Source: an uncultured Marinospirillum sp. (GTDB lineage Bacteria; Pseudomonadota; Gammaproteobacteria; Pseudomonadales; Halomonadaceae). Taken from it: DNA of 36,753 nt. Positions 1 through 8,345 of the stretch are shown piece after piece. The position numbers and the translations under genes were made by a program. The stretch covers positions 1 through 36,753 of the forward strand of contig CANQLY010000004.1 in NCBI GenBank assembly GCA_947624795.1, given 5' to 3'. How positions within the stretch are numbered: position 1 is the stretch's first letter; every line of letters starts with the position of its first letter. A model generated the notes under the pieces. It was not told the DNA's origin. It saw nothing but the letters and a program-made list of their open reading frames with translations, and made no database searches.

Positions 1-21
1 GTAAAGTAAAGTAAAGTAAAG
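1..21. repeat. GTAAA pentamer tandem repeat at window edge
   Basis: Four perfect copies of GTAAA plus one base open the window. The array may extend further left, so the true copy number is unknown. No gene overlaps it. The sequence up to about position 60 is AT-rich and has no recognisable feature. Confidence 0.8.
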
Positions 22-64
22 GTATGTTAAGGTTGGATTGCTTAACTATACTAACCGTTGGTTT

Positions 65-94
65 AGTTGAAGTGGTAGGCCTACCACTTCAACT
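65..94. repeat. 30-bp perfect palindrome
   Basis: The arm AGTTGAAGTGGTAGG is followed immediately by its exact reverse complement, with no spacer, centred on AGGCCT. No T-run follows on either strand, so it is not a classical intrinsic terminator. It lies in the 286-bp non-coding stretch downstream of radA, which runs leftward. It could form a cruciform or an RNA hairpin, or act as a protein-binding site. Its function is unknown. Confidence 0.85.
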
Positions 95-223
95 GCTATG
101 CAGCTTAGGTATTTATATAAAAATAAATATAAAATGAGTTGTTACTAAGACAGCACTAAAGAATGGCTATTAATTCGACTGTGATACAAATGTAGCGCCT
201 AATACTTTTATAGTGGTGGATGT

Positions 224-286
224 GTATGGGTCGTCTAGTGGTAAGAGTTCACACTCTTTCATTGTGTGTAGGGTGTTAAAAAATAC
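224..286 (+). pseudogene. possible decayed tRNA-Glu (TTC)
   Basis: The segment TCGTCTAGTGGTAAGA closely resembles the D-arm of bacterial tRNA-Glu. About ten bases later comes an imperfect anticodon arm with loop CTTTCAT, placing a TTC (Glu) anticodon at the expected distance. A weak T-arm-like hairpin (GGTGT, loop, ATACC) follows, but the TTCGAAT loop is lost and no 3' acceptor strand pairs with the 5' GTATGGG. A functional tRNA is therefore unlikely. It may be a relic tRNA or chance similarity. It ends against the radA stop codon, which is on the other strand. Confidence 0.3.
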
Positions 287-1669
287 CTAAATCGCATCTA
301 AGGCTTCGCTTAACCGGCTAACGCCTATCACTTGCATTCCTTCTGGCATGTCTTTGGGTACATTGCCTTTAGGTACTATGGCACGGGTAAAGCCATGTTT
401 GGCTGCTTCTCTGATTCTTTCTTGGCCACTGGGTACTGGGCGTATTTCACCCGACAAACCAATTTCACCAATCACCATAAGCTCATGTGGCAAGGGCTGG
501 TTTTTAAGTGAAGAGACAATTGCCATAACAGCGGCTAAGTCGGCACTAGTTTCTAGCACTTTAACGCCACCAACCACGTTTAAAAACACATCTTGGTCAC
601 CGGTAAAAATGCCGCCATGCCGGTTTAAAACTGCTAAAAGCATTGATAAACGATTGCCATCTAGCCCAACTGCTACACGGCGAGGGTTGCCTAGCTGTGA
701 TTCATCCACCAATGCCTGCACTTCCACTAACAAGGGGCGTGTGCCTTCCCAAGTTGCCATAACCACACTGCCTGCTGCCGGTTCTTCATCGCGGGATAAA
801 AAAATAGCCGAGGGATTTTTAACTTCTTTTAAACCCCCTTCTAGCATGGCAAACACGCCTAACTCATTCACTGCCCCAAAGCGGTTTTTTTGGCCTCTTA
901 GGGTACGAAAACGCGAATCACCATCGCCTTCCAATAAAAGTGAGGCATCGATCATGTGTTCTAACACTTTAGGGCCTGCTAAAGAGCCATCTTTAGTTAC
1001 ATGACCCACCAAAAAAAGAACCGTGTGGGTTTGCTTAGCAAAGCGTGTTAAAAAAGCCGCCGATTCCCTAACCTGAGCAACGCCACCGGGGGCAGAAGAA
1101 ATATCACTGACGTGCATGGTTTGAATTGAATCCACAATCAGCACTTGAGGTTTTTCAATGTCTGCTACAGCAAGCAAGCTTTCTACACTGGTTTCTGCTA
1201 GCATTTTTAAGCCTTGGGTAGGTAAGCCTAACCGCTGCGCCCTTAATGCCACCTGTTGTAATGATTCTTCACCGGTGACATAAAGCACTTTCATTAGCTG
1301 TGCAAGCTTACAAGCCACTTGTAAAAGTAGGGTCGATTTACCAGCACCCGGGTTACCACCCAACAACACAGCAGAACCAGGCACTAGGCCACCGCCTAAT
1401 ACTCGATCAAATTCGTTAAAAGTAGTTGAAAATCTAGGTAAATCTTGTAAGTTTATATCAGAAAGGTCTTGCACCTGTTTAGATAAACCACCAGCAAAGC
1501 CACTGCGAGCCGATGATAAAGATGCATTGCGACCACTTGCCACAGAACTTGCGCCTAGGCGAATTTCTTGTACGCTGTTCCATTCTTTGCAGGCCGAGCA
1601 TTGGCCCTGCCATTTACTGTATTCTGCGCCGCATTCTATGCAAACATAGGCGGTTTTTTGTTTTGCCAT
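287..1669 (-). CDS. radA: DNA repair protein RadA (Sms)
   Basis: RadA is a RecA-related cytoplasmic ATPase that helps process recombination intermediates and extends DNA strand exchange. A four-cysteine zinc finger lies at the N-terminus (C10, C13, C24, C27, in CIECG and CSACK). The Walker A motif GGNPGAGKST follows around residue 111, and then the RadA signature KNRFG. The C-terminal third resembles the Lon protease domain that the family shares. I start at the internal ATG (MAKQKTAYVC) rather than the track start 17 codons upstream, because family members begin just before the first CxxC. This gives 460 residues, the usual length. The gene is divergent from metY across 83 bp and ends in TAG. 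No LexA-type box is visible upstream. Confidence 0.96.
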   Translation of the reverse strand: MAKQKTAYVCIECGAEYSKWQGQCSACKEWNSVQEIRLGASSVASGRNASLSSARSGFAGGLSKQVQDLSDINLQDLPRFSTTFNEFDRVLGGGLVPGSAVLLGGNPGAGKSTLLLQVACKLAQLMKVLYVTGEESLQQVALRAQRLGLPTQGLKMLAETSVESLLAVADIEKPQVLIVDSIQTMHVSDISSAPGGVAQVRESAAFLTRFAKQTHTVLFLVGHVTKDGSLAGPKVLEHMIDASLLLEGDGDSRFRTLRGQKNRFGAVNELGVFAMLEGGLKEVKNPSAIFLSRDEEPAAGSVVMATWEGTRPLLVEVQALVDESQLGNPRRVAVGLDGNRLSMLLAVLNRHGGIFTGDQDVFLNVVGGVKVLETSADLAAVMAIVSSLKNQPLPHELMVIGEIGLSGEIRPVPSGQERIREAAKHGFTRAIVPKGNVPKDMPEGMQVIGVSRLSEALDAI

Positions 1670-1752
1670 AACACCCTGCTTTTTATTGACAGTTATAAAA
1701 AACGCACTCAATATAACCAAAATTTAAATACTATCTAAGATAAGGATACACC

Positions 1753-3024
1753 ATGAAACGTGAAACACTGGCACTGCACCATGCCTATGAACCGGATGGT
1801 CAGCACGCTGTAGCCATACCCATTCACCAAACTACTTCGTTTAGTTTTGATTCTGCCCAGCATGCTGCCGATTTATTTGACCTTAAAGTGCCAGGCAATA
1901 TTTATACCCGCATCATGAACCCCACTTGCGATATTTTAGAAAAGCGTGTGGCGGCTTTAGAAGGCGGTATTGCAGGCCTTGCGGTTGCTTCGGGCATGGC
2001 GGCAATTACTTACACGATTCAAACCATCGCACAAGCAGGCGACAACATTGTTTCTATTAGCGAACTTTATGGTGGCACTTACAATCTGTTTGCTCATACT
2101 TTGCCACGCCAAGGCATTGAAGTGCGTTTTGCAGATAAAAACAATTTAGCAGGCTTAGAAGCACTAATTGATAAAAATACCAAAGCTGTTTTTTGTGAAT
2201 CCATTGGCAACCCTTCAGGTGGCGTTGTGAACATGGAAGGGTTGGTTGAAATTGCACACCGCCACGGCGTGCCTGTGGTTGTGGATAATACCGTTGCCAC
2301 GCCTTTTTTATGGCGACCCATTGAGCAGGGTGCAGACATCGTTATTCATTCTGCCACTAAATACATTGGTGGTCACGGTACCACCTTGGGTGGTGTTATT
2401 GTTGATTCAGGTAAGTTTCCTTGGGCAGAAAATGCCGAGCGCTTTCCGCTTTTAAATCAGCCCGATGCATCGTATCACGGTGTTCATTATACCCGTGATG
2501 TGGGCGCAGCAGCTTTTATCACCCGTGCTCGCGTGGTGCCTTTGCGTAATATGGGTGCGGCACTGTCTGCCCAAGCGGCTTGGAATTTGTTACTTGGTTT
2601 AGAAACTTTAGCCTTACGCATTGAACGCACGTGTGAAAACACCCAAAAAGTTGCCGAATACTTGAAAGGCCATGCACAGGTTGCTTGGGTTAACTATGCA
2701 GGTTTAGAAGATCACCCCGACCATGCACTAGCGCAAAAATACATGGGTGGTAAGGCTTCAGGTATTCTTAGCTTTGGTATTAAAGGCGGCAAAGATGCAG
2801 GAATAAAGTTTTATGATGCTTTGCAGTTATTTAATCGCCTAGTGAATATTGGCGATGCAAAAAGCTGCTCTTCAATTCCAGCATCCACAACCCACCGCCA
2901 GTTAAACACTGAAGAGCTTGCCAGTGCAGGCGTGAGTGAAGACATGGTGCGCTTGTCGGTTGGTATAGAACACATTGATGATTTATTAGCTGATTTGGAG
3001 CAAGCGCTTACTGTTGCTAAATAA
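1753..3024 (+). CDS. metY: O-acetylhomoserine sulfhydrylase (aminocarboxypropyltransferase)
   Basis: This is a PLP enzyme of the Cys/Met metabolism family. It converts O-acetylhomoserine and sulfide to homocysteine, the direct sulfhydrylation route to methionine. The PLP lysine is K203 in the motif SATKYIGGHG. The family elements YTRIMNPT near residue 51 and ASGMAAI near residue 79 are intact. The 423-residue length and the ending (VRLSVGIEHIDDLLADLEQAL) fit MetY better than MetB or MetC. The AAGGA ribosome site lies seven bases before the ATG. The gene stands alone, divergent from radA, and is followed by a strong intrinsic terminator. No SAM riboswitch fits in the 83-bp upstream gap. Substrate preference (acetyl or succinyl ester) is inferred from the family. 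Confidence 0.92.
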   Translation: MKRETLALHHAYEPDGQHAVAIPIHQTTSFSFDSAQHAADLFDLKVPGNIYTRIMNPTCDILEKRVAALEGGIAGLAVASGMAAITYTIQTIAQAGDNIVSISELYGGTYNLFAHTLPRQGIEVRFADKNNLAGLEALIDKNTKAVFCESIGNPSGGVVNMEGLVEIAHRHGVPVVVDNTVATPFLWRPIEQGADIVIHSATKYIGGHGTTLGGVIVDSGKFPWAENAERFPLLNQPDASYHGVHYTRDVGAAAFITRARVVPLRNMGAALSAQAAWNLLLGLETLALRIERTCENTQKVAEYLKGHAQVAWVNYAGLEDHPDHALAQKYMGGKASGILSFGIKGGKDAGIKFYDALQLFNRLVNIGDAKSCSSIPASTTHRQLNTEELASAGVSEDMVRLSVGIEHIDDLLADLEQALTVAK

Positions 3025-3043
3025 AACGCTTTAAATTAATTCG

Positions 3044-3085
3044 ATGCCCTAGCCAGTTTTAACTGACTGCTGGGGCATTTTTTTT
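3044..3085 (+). terminator. intrinsic terminator of metY
   Basis: The stem ATGCCCTAGC...GCTGGGGCAT has an internal CAGTT/AACTG extension and a small bulge. A run of eight T residues follows directly. It starts 20 bp after the metY stop codon and has the classical rho-independent form. Confidence 0.88.
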
Positions 3086-3181
3086 GCTTGCACTTCAACC
3101 AAGGTGGCAGCAGTCTAGGGTGTGAAGTAATTCTAGTAATTCCAGTAATCCTAACAAAGATAACAATAGAAGGAATACCCG

Positions 3182-3772
3182 ATGCCTGTACCCCTTAGCC
3201 CTTTCTTTAACCTACCCACTGAACTAGCTGACCTACCACAAGACATTCAAGAGACTATTCTTGCCGTGCAAGAAAAAGCAGGGTTTGTACCCAATGTTTT
3301 TTTAATGTTGGCTTATCGCCCAGCTGAGTTTCGTGCTTTTTTTGCCTATTACGATGCCCTAATGGAAAGGGGATCTGACACCTTAACTTTGGCTGAAAAA
3401 GAAATGCTAGTGGTGGCAACCAGTGCTCAAAACCATTGCCTTTATTGTGTGGTGGCGCATGGTGCTTTGTTACGTATTTATAGCAAAAACCCACTAATAG
3501 CAGACCAAATTGCCATTAATCACCGCACATCACCCATCAGTGAACGCCACCGTGTGATGTTAGATTTTGCTTTATACATTAGTTTGGAGGCAGGTGAATT
3601 AACTGAGGATTGGGTAAAAGCACTCGAAGCGGTTGGTTTTACGCGCGAGGATATTTGGGATATTGGTGCTGTGTGTGCTTTTTTTGGGTTGTCTAACCGC
3701 ATGGTGTCATTAACAGGCACACCGCCCAATCAGGAATTTTACCTGCTTGGGCGGCTACCTAAAACTACTTAA
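3182..3772 (+). CDS. AhpD-like peroxidase-related protein (carboxymuconolactone decarboxylase fold)
   Basis: The 196-residue protein matches the AhpD/CMD-like superfamily, specifically the uncharacterised peroxidase-related group. The redox motif is HCLYCVVAHG, with C86, C89 and H93 spaced as in AhpD and a glutamate (E74) about 12 residues upstream. In AhpD these residues form a thiol relay that supports peroxide reduction. Whether this protein reduces peroxides is not known. The N-terminus (LPQDIQETILAVQEKAGFVPNVF) is typical of the group. The start has a good AAGGA site seven bases upstream. It is a single-gene unit, convergent with the PHA synthase gene only 27 bp away. A strong hairpin lies inside its last codons. 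Confidence 0.85.
   Translation: MPVPLSPFFNLPTELADLPQDIQETILAVQEKAGFVPNVFLMLAYRPAEFRAFFAYYDALMERGSDTLTLAEKEMLVVATSAQNHCLYCVVAHGALLRIYSKNPLIADQIAINHRTSPISERHRVMLDFALYISLEAGELTEDWVKALEAVGFTREDIWDIGAVCAFFGLSNRMVSLTGTPPNQEFYLLGRLPKTT
3722..3754 (+). other. hairpin within 3' end of the AhpD-like gene
   Basis: The arms CCGCCCAA and TTGGGCGG pair perfectly. An inner CAGG/CCTG extends the stem past one mismatch, around a 7-nt AT-rich loop. It lies in the last coding stretch. A T-run occurs only about 20 bases later (from 3777), so it may help termination or protect the 3' end, but it is not a classical terminator. Confidence 0.55.
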
Positions 3773-3799
3773 AACTATTTTTTTAAATAATTTTAACTA

Positions 3800-5968
3800 C
3801 TATTTTCTTTTAGGCGTTTGCTTGGCTTTAGAGTGCGTCGATTTTGTCGCTTGCTCTTTAGCTTTAGCATCGGCTGCAGCTTTGGCTTTAGTCTGGGCTT
3901 CTGCTTTAACTTTAGCCTCGGCAGCTTCTTTGGCTTTGACATCAGCTTCTACTTTAGCATCGGCGGCTTCTTTGGCTTTGGCATCAGTTTCTGCTTTAGT
4001 ATCGGCAGCTTCTTTGGCCTTAGTGTCGGTGGCTAGTTCATCAACGGGTGGGCAAAGATCAAACGTTCCAGCTTGCTTGTTAGGAATGTAAGCAGGTGGC
4101 TCGTCTTGTAAGAAATCAGTAACTGATTCCATAAATTCAGCCAGTAATCGCTTACTAACAACAAAGATATGCCCCACGTTTTTTTCAATGGTGCGGTTCA
4201 AACCACCACACGTCATTTGCAAGTTACCTTCTTTACGACCCCAACGCTCGCTGGTTAAGCAAGAGCCAACAGGAGCAATCGGGTCACGCAGGCCACGGTA
4301 ATCAAACAAGGCAATGTCAGCTAAATTCAGCATGTCCATATTGACTGGCTTACCGTCTAGTTCTGGGTATTTAGAAGGCAGGGCATACTTACCTTCCCAA
4401 ATTTCATTATCTAGGAAGATTTTTTGGATCCACTCACCGTGTGCACGGGCAGGGAAACGGGTGCCTGAATTTAGCCAGTGCATAAACGGTGCAGCATCAT
4501 CAATTGCACCCGGGAAGTTGGCGCGCGCATAAAAGCCTTCAGCAACACTAAATGCAACACCTGGCTGAATGGCATGCATACCCACTTCAATGGTTTGTGG
4601 TGGTACGTTAGAATCGCTATAGAAGGTTTGCATAACCTCAGGCGAATAGTGCTCACGAATCACATCACGCATTGGCTTGTGGCCACTGGTTTCGTCATCA
4701 AAGTAAATAGGTGCTGTCATAAGCACAACTTGACGAATGTGTAGATTGCCACCTTCAATGTGTAGCTCTTCAATTCTGCGTGCAAGGTAGGGCATAAACA
4801 AAGTGCCACCCATGCAGTAAGACATCACATCAATGGTTTGATTAGGGTGGCGCTCAATCATGATGTCTAGGTATTTGTCATGCACGGTTTTACCGTAAAA
4901 ACTTAAACCTAGGTTAGCTTGATCAGGCTCAGGGTTGCCATAATCAATCATGTAAATGTCATAACCCTGTTCTAGCATACCTTCTACAACAGATTTACCC
5001 GGTGCAAGGTCAAACAGCTCGCAGCGGTTAATCATAGGGCTAACCATGTAAAGCGTTTTGCCGTTAGGCTTCACACCTTCAGGGCGTGGGTAATGCCTTA
5101 ATTTAACAGAATATAAAGCCGAACCTGGTACTTCATTCCACTCACAAGCACCTAAAAACGAAGTGGGTGATTCAAGTGCAAAACGGCGAACATCAAATGC
5201 ATCGTGTGCTAATAAAGCCACCAAACGTGATGCACAATCGGCTAAATATTGCTCATCATCTTGTACTTTTAAGCCTTCAGCAGAAAGCTTACGGTAAGGA
5301 TTACGGCGTAAATTACTTAAGGGTTCACCTGCAATTACTTGCAGTAAAGAACGCAACAACTTTTTCATTGCTCTTAGGCGTGTTTGCCCGTAGCTTGAGT
5401 ATTGCCATTCTAAGCGCTGAAAAGCGAGTAGGTTAGATAACAGCCAAGTTTGCCCGCCAATTTCTCTACAAATTTTTTCACAAGCCACTTTATCAAACGT
5501 TAGGCGGTAGCCTTTACGGGTAATGTCATCTCCGCCTTTAGCAAGTTCTTCAGGCGTTGCTTTCACTTCTTTGGTTAAAGCGGTTACAAGGCGCTTAATG
5601 CGTGCAGCATAGGCCGTTTCAATACGAATATTATTGATTGCCACAGGGTCAGGATCACGCCCTGCTGCTACTGCTTCTTGTGTGGCTTTAACTAAGGGTT
5701 TAAGCCAGCCTGTAAACAGTTCTGATGGCACGCCAAAAGGTGCAAAAAAATCACTTTGCTTCTTGGAAGCTGCCATCATGCTTTTTAATATTTGGCCATT
5801 AAAACTACTTAGCCAATTATTGGTATCTTCTAAGCCTGATACGTTATCTGCAGGCGTTAAGGTTAGAAAATACTCTAACTGATCAGCCGTTAAACGGGGT
5901 AAAGAATTGGCTGAACCTTTGAGCATATTCGATAGTGTGTTAGGTAGCTCATCACTTATATTAAACAT
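3800..5968 (-). CDS. phaC: polyhydroxyalkanoate synthase (PhaC family) with Lys/Ala-rich repeat tail
   Basis: PHA synthase polymerises hydroxyacyl-CoA into storage polyester on granule surfaces. This 722-residue protein has a helical N-terminal region (about 1-270) and an alpha/beta-hydrolase core. The nucleophile elbow is SYCMGG with C385; the first glycine of the usual GxCxG box is serine here. Candidate catalytic partners are D562 (RDPIAP) and H600 (GHIFVV). The enzyme core ends near residue 625, and class I synthases usually stop there. The extra 75-100 residues are low-complexity Lys/Ala/Glu repeats ending KAKQTPKRK, resembling the DNA-binding tail of PhaF phasins. The GAGGTAA ribosome site is well placed. 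No phaA, phaB or phasin gene is nearby; hemE lies upstream on the same strand, 92 bp away. The family call is firm, but substrate class is not resolved. Confidence 0.87.
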   Translation of the reverse strand: MFNISDELPNTLSNMLKGSANSLPRLTADQLEYFLTLTPADNVSGLEDTNNWLSSFNGQILKSMMAASKKQSDFFAPFGVPSELFTGWLKPLVKATQEAVAAGRDPDPVAINNIRIETAYAARIKRLVTALTKEVKATPEELAKGGDDITRKGYRLTFDKVACEKICREIGGQTWLLSNLLAFQRLEWQYSSYGQTRLRAMKKLLRSLLQVIAGEPLSNLRRNPYRKLSAEGLKVQDDEQYLADCASRLVALLAHDAFDVRRFALESPTSFLGACEWNEVPGSALYSVKLRHYPRPEGVKPNGKTLYMVSPMINRCELFDLAPGKSVVEGMLEQGYDIYMIDYGNPEPDQANLGLSFYGKTVHDKYLDIMIERHPNQTIDVMSYCMGGTLFMPYLARRIEELHIEGGNLHIRQVVLMTAPIYFDDETSGHKPMRDVIREHYSPEVMQTFYSDSNVPPQTIEVGMHAIQPGVAFSVAEGFYARANFPGAIDDAAPFMHWLNSGTRFPARAHGEWIQKIFLDNEIWEGKYALPSKYPELDGKPVNMDMLNLADIALFDYRGLRDPIAPVGSCLTSERWGRKEGNLQMTCGGLNRTIEKNVGHIFVVSKRLLAEFMESVTDFLQDEPPAYIPNKQAGTFDLCPPVDELATDTKAKEAADTKAETDAKAKEAADAKVEADVKAKEAAEAKVKAEAQTKAKAAADAKAKEQATKSTHSKAKQTPKRK
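3845..4021 (-). repeat. tandem coding repeat in PhaC tail (KAKEAAD units)
   Basis: Four consecutive units encode KAKEAADTKAETDA, KAKEAADAKVEADV, KAKEAAEAKVKAEAQT and a diverged KAKAAADAKAKEQAT. The period is 42-48 bp. At the DNA level the motif seen on the plus strand is a recurring GCTTCTTTGGC. Such repeats can change copy number by slippage while staying in frame. They also produce the spurious plus-strand ORFs at 3747-4091 and 3818-4036. Confidence 0.85.
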
Positions 5969-6060
5969 TAAAAATTACCTCAGATTGCTGGGTATAGGGT
6001 GTAATATTAGCAAATATCTTAACAAGCAAAAAAGATTTGCTTCTAGCTCTATCTTGATCT

Positions 6061-7131
6061 CTATTTTTGAGTATGGTAAGGCGCACTTAATTCATGCACC
6101 GCATCAATTAACACTTTGGCATGTTCAGGGTTAACAAACTGGTTAATACCATGACCTAAATTAAACACATGGCCATTGCCTGGGCCGTAGCTTTCTAAAA
6201 TACGACCCACTTCTTTACGAATAGCTGCCGGTGATGCAAAAAGACCACTAGGATCAAAGTTACCTTGCAAGGCAACCTTGTGGCCTACACGGGCACGCGC
6301 ATCGCTCATTTCAGTGGTCCAGTCTAAACCTAGCGCATCAGCACCTACCGAAGCCATGTGCTCTAGCCATTGACCGCCACCTTTAGTGAATAAAATAACG
6401 GGGACTTTACGGCCATCGTGCTCACGAATTAAACCGTCAACTATTTGCTGCATGTACTTTAAAGAAAACTCTAAATAAGCCGGTGTGGATAATGCACCGC
6501 CCCAAGAGTCAAAAATTTGTACGGCTTGTGCACCGGCACGTATTTGTGCGTTCAAATAATCGGTAACGGTACGGGCTAGTTTATCAAGCAGCTGGTGCAT
6601 CACTTCTGGCTGACCATAAAGCATAGCTTTTGCATGGCGATATTCTTTACTGCCTTGGCCTTCAATCATGTAGGTGGCTAAAGTCCAAGGGCTACCTGAA
6701 AAGCCAATTAAAGGCACACGGCCATTTAGCGCTTTACGAATACTGCTAACCGCATCGGTCACATAACCTAAATCACTTTCGATATTAGGAATGGGCAGGT
6801 CTTCTACATCTTTTGCCGTACGAATGGTTTTTTTGAAACGTGGTCCTTCGCCGGTTTCAAAATACAAACCTAAACCCATTGCATCAGGAATGGTTAAAAT
6901 GTCGGAAAATAATATAGCCGCATCTAAATCAAAGCGCTCAAGGGGTTGCAGTGTTACTTCAGTAGCTAATTCGGTATTACGGCACAGGTCCATAAAGGTA
7001 CCTGCCGCTTTACGTGTTGCTAGGTATTCGGGTAGATAACGCCCTGCCTGACGCATCATCCAAACCGGCGTAGCATCAACTGATTCACCATTAAGCGCAC
7101 GTAAAAAACGATCATTTTTTAATTCAGACAT
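6061..7131 (-). CDS. hemE: uroporphyrinogen decarboxylase
   Basis: HemE removes four carboxyl groups from uroporphyrinogen III to give coproporphyrinogen III in cytoplasmic haem synthesis. The N-terminal substrate motif [11 protein letters not shown] lies at residues 26-36. The catalytic aspartate is D77 in LFSDIL, and the conserved [16 protein letters not shown] segment is near 143-158. The 356-residue length is normal for the family. The start has an AGGAAGG ribosome site. It is divergent from ribA across a 179-bp gap and may be co-transcribed with phaC. A 7-bp hairpin (6024-6042) in the gap to phaC lacks a T-run, so it is a poor terminator. Confidence 0.97.
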   Translation of the reverse strand: MSELKNDRFLRALNGESVDATPVWMMRQAGRYLPEYLATRKAAGTFMDLCRNTELATEVTLQPLERFDLDAAILFSDILTIPDAMGLGLYFETGEGPRFKKTIRTAKDVEDLPIPNIESDLGYVTDAVSSIRKALNGRVPLIGFSGSPWTLATYMIEGQGSKEYRHAKAMLYGQPEVMHQLLDKLARTVTDYLNAQIRAGAQAVQIFDSWGGALSTPAYLEFSLKYMQQIVDGLIREHDGRKVPVILFTKGGGQWLEHMASVGADALGLDWTTEMSDARARVGHKVALQGNFDPSGLFASPAAIRKEVGRILESYGPGNGHVFNLGHGINQFVNPEHAKVLIDAVHELSAPYHTQK

Positions 7132-7310
7132 GAAACCTTCCTAATAAACAGTATTGACTTAAAAACTACTCTATTTATAAGTATTCTAACGAGGTTAACA
7201 CGGCAGGTCAGTTTAATAAGAAGAAATATCTTCTTGCTAATGCTGCCTTAAGCCTAGTTAGCGAGTAGAATAGCCCAACTTTCAATCTTAATAACTATGA
7301 GACCAAGCTT
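7132..7310. other. divergent hemE/ribA intergenic region
   Basis: The 179-bp region must hold the promoters of both genes. A stem-loop with arms AAGAAGA and TCTTCTT (7218-7235), flanked by GGCAG/CTGCC, is visible. A TAGAAT box at 7266-7271 could be the ribA -10, but no convincing -35 was found. The conserved core of the FMN riboswitch is absent. Confidence 0.4.
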
Positions 7311-7916
7311 GTGACTCTGCGTTTTATTGCCTCTTCCCGCTTACCAACCCCTTGGGCTGTCTTCACCATGCATGGCTTTGAGGACAGCGAAACTGGCAAA
7401 GAGCACTTAGCCTTAACGCTGGGTGAGTTGGACAGCGCAAAACCAGTTTTAGCTCGCATTCATTCAGAGTGCCTTACTGGCGATGCTTTATTTTCTTTAC
7501 GTTGTGACTGTGGTTTTCAGCTAGAAGAAGCGTTAAAGCGCATTGCTGCTGAAGGCCGTGGTGCTTTGTTTTATTTGCGCCAAGAAGGCCGTGGCATAGG
7601 CCTTCTTAATAAAATTCGTGCTTATAACTTACAAGATGCCGGTGCCGATACAGTTGAAGCTAACGAGCAACTTGGCTTTGCAGCAGATTTGCGCGATTAC
7701 TCAATGCTACCTTCTATGCTTAAACACTTAAACATTAGTAGCGTTCGTTTAATGACCAACAACCCACGTAAAGTTGACGCTTTTACTTGCTGTGGTATTC
7801 AAGTGGATGAACGTATTCCGCTAACCACGGGGCTAAACCCCCATAATGCTGATTACCTAGATACCAAAGCGAATAAACTAGGCCACTTAATGAAGACTGA
7901 AGACTATAAGGCCTAG
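7311..7916 (+). CDS. ribA: GTP cyclohydrolase II
   Basis: RibA opens GTP to the pyrimidine precursor of riboflavin, releasing formate and pyrophosphate. The zinc-binding cysteines C54, C65 and C67 ([18 protein letters not shown]) sit at the same positions as in E. coli RibA. The catalytic region [16 protein letters not shown] follows, and the TNNPRKV segment is conserved. The protein has 201 residues and is the stand-alone RibA form, not fused to RibB. The start codon is GTG. It is preferred because the N-terminus then lines up with E. coli RibA (...LPTPWG), although the ribosome site is weak (GAGACC). The gene converges on ridA with a 10-bp gap and no obvious terminator. Confidence 0.95.
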   Translation: MTLRFIASSRLPTPWAVFTMHGFEDSETGKEHLALTLGELDSAKPVLARIHSECLTGDALFSLRCDCGFQLEEALKRIAAEGRGALFYLRQEGRGIGLLNKIRAYNLQDAGADTVEANEQLGFAADLRDYSMLPSMLKHLNISSVRLMTNNPRKVDAFTCCGIQVDERIPLTTGLNPHNADYLDTKANKLGHLMKTEDYKA

Positions 7917-7926
7917 TTAAAGCAGG

Positions 7927-8316
7927 CTAGTCACCCACTACCATAACGGCTTCAGCTTCAAAAGCCACCCCTTTAGGTAAAGCCGCAACTTGTACTGCTG
8001 CTCTGGCTGGGTAGGGTTGGCTAAAATAACGAGCCATCACTTCATTTACCACGGCAAAGTCAGCAAGGTCGGTTAGGTAAAGATTAACCTTAACCACTTC
8101 ATCCATACTGCCGCCTGCTGCAACGCACACGGCTTGTAAGTTTTCAAATACCTGCACAGCTTGGGCTTCAAAATCGCCTTCGACCACTTCCATTGTGGCT
8201 GGCACTAGTGGAATTTGCCCAGATAAATAAACCGTATTACCGGCTTTCACGGCTTGTGAATAGGTACCTATTGCTTGTGGTGCTTTGTTGGTACTAATAA
8301 TTGCACGATTACTCAT
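7927..8316 (-). CDS. ridA: RidA family enamine/imine deaminase
   Basis: RidA hydrolyses reactive enamine/imine intermediates such as 2-aminoacrylate released by PLP enzymes, protecting those enzymes from damage. The 129-residue length and the motifs are typical: [20 protein letters not shown] near the N-terminus, R105 in the [10 protein letters not shown] motif (the carboxylate-binding arginine), and E120. Family members act as trimers in the cytoplasm. It is the last gene of gmk-rpoZ-spoT-ridA, 29 bp after spoT, an order also found in Pseudomonas. Its ribosome site is weak, which fits read-through expression from the operon. Confidence 0.95.
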   Translation of the reverse strand: MSNRAIISTNKAPQAIGTYSQAVKAGNTVYLSGQIPLVPATMEVVEGDFEAQAVQVFENLQAVCVAAGGSMDEVVKVNLYLTDLADFAVVNEVMARYFSQPYPARAAVQVAALPKGVAFEAEAVMVVGD

Positions 8317-8345
8317 AACTAATTTTTTCTCATAATATTTGACTA

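Noticed and set aside
348-1004. 218-aa plus-strand ORF
   Set aside because: It is antisense to radA, whose motifs are intact throughout; the translation shows no domain and no plausible start signal.
3747-4091. 114-aa and 72-aa plus-strand ORFs rich in Ala/Ser/Leu or Phe/Gly
   Set aside because: They are antisense shadows of the Lys/Ala repeat tail of phaC; the repetitive composition comes from the repeat DNA.
7132-7310. FMN riboswitch upstream of ribA
   Set aside because: The conserved core of the RFN element is not present; only a simple stem-loop and a possible -10 box are seen.
7297-7314. five-codon leader ORF (ATG AGA CCA AGC TTG TGA) overlapping the ribA GTG
   Set aside because: It is too short and shows no attenuator structure; most likely a chance ORF.
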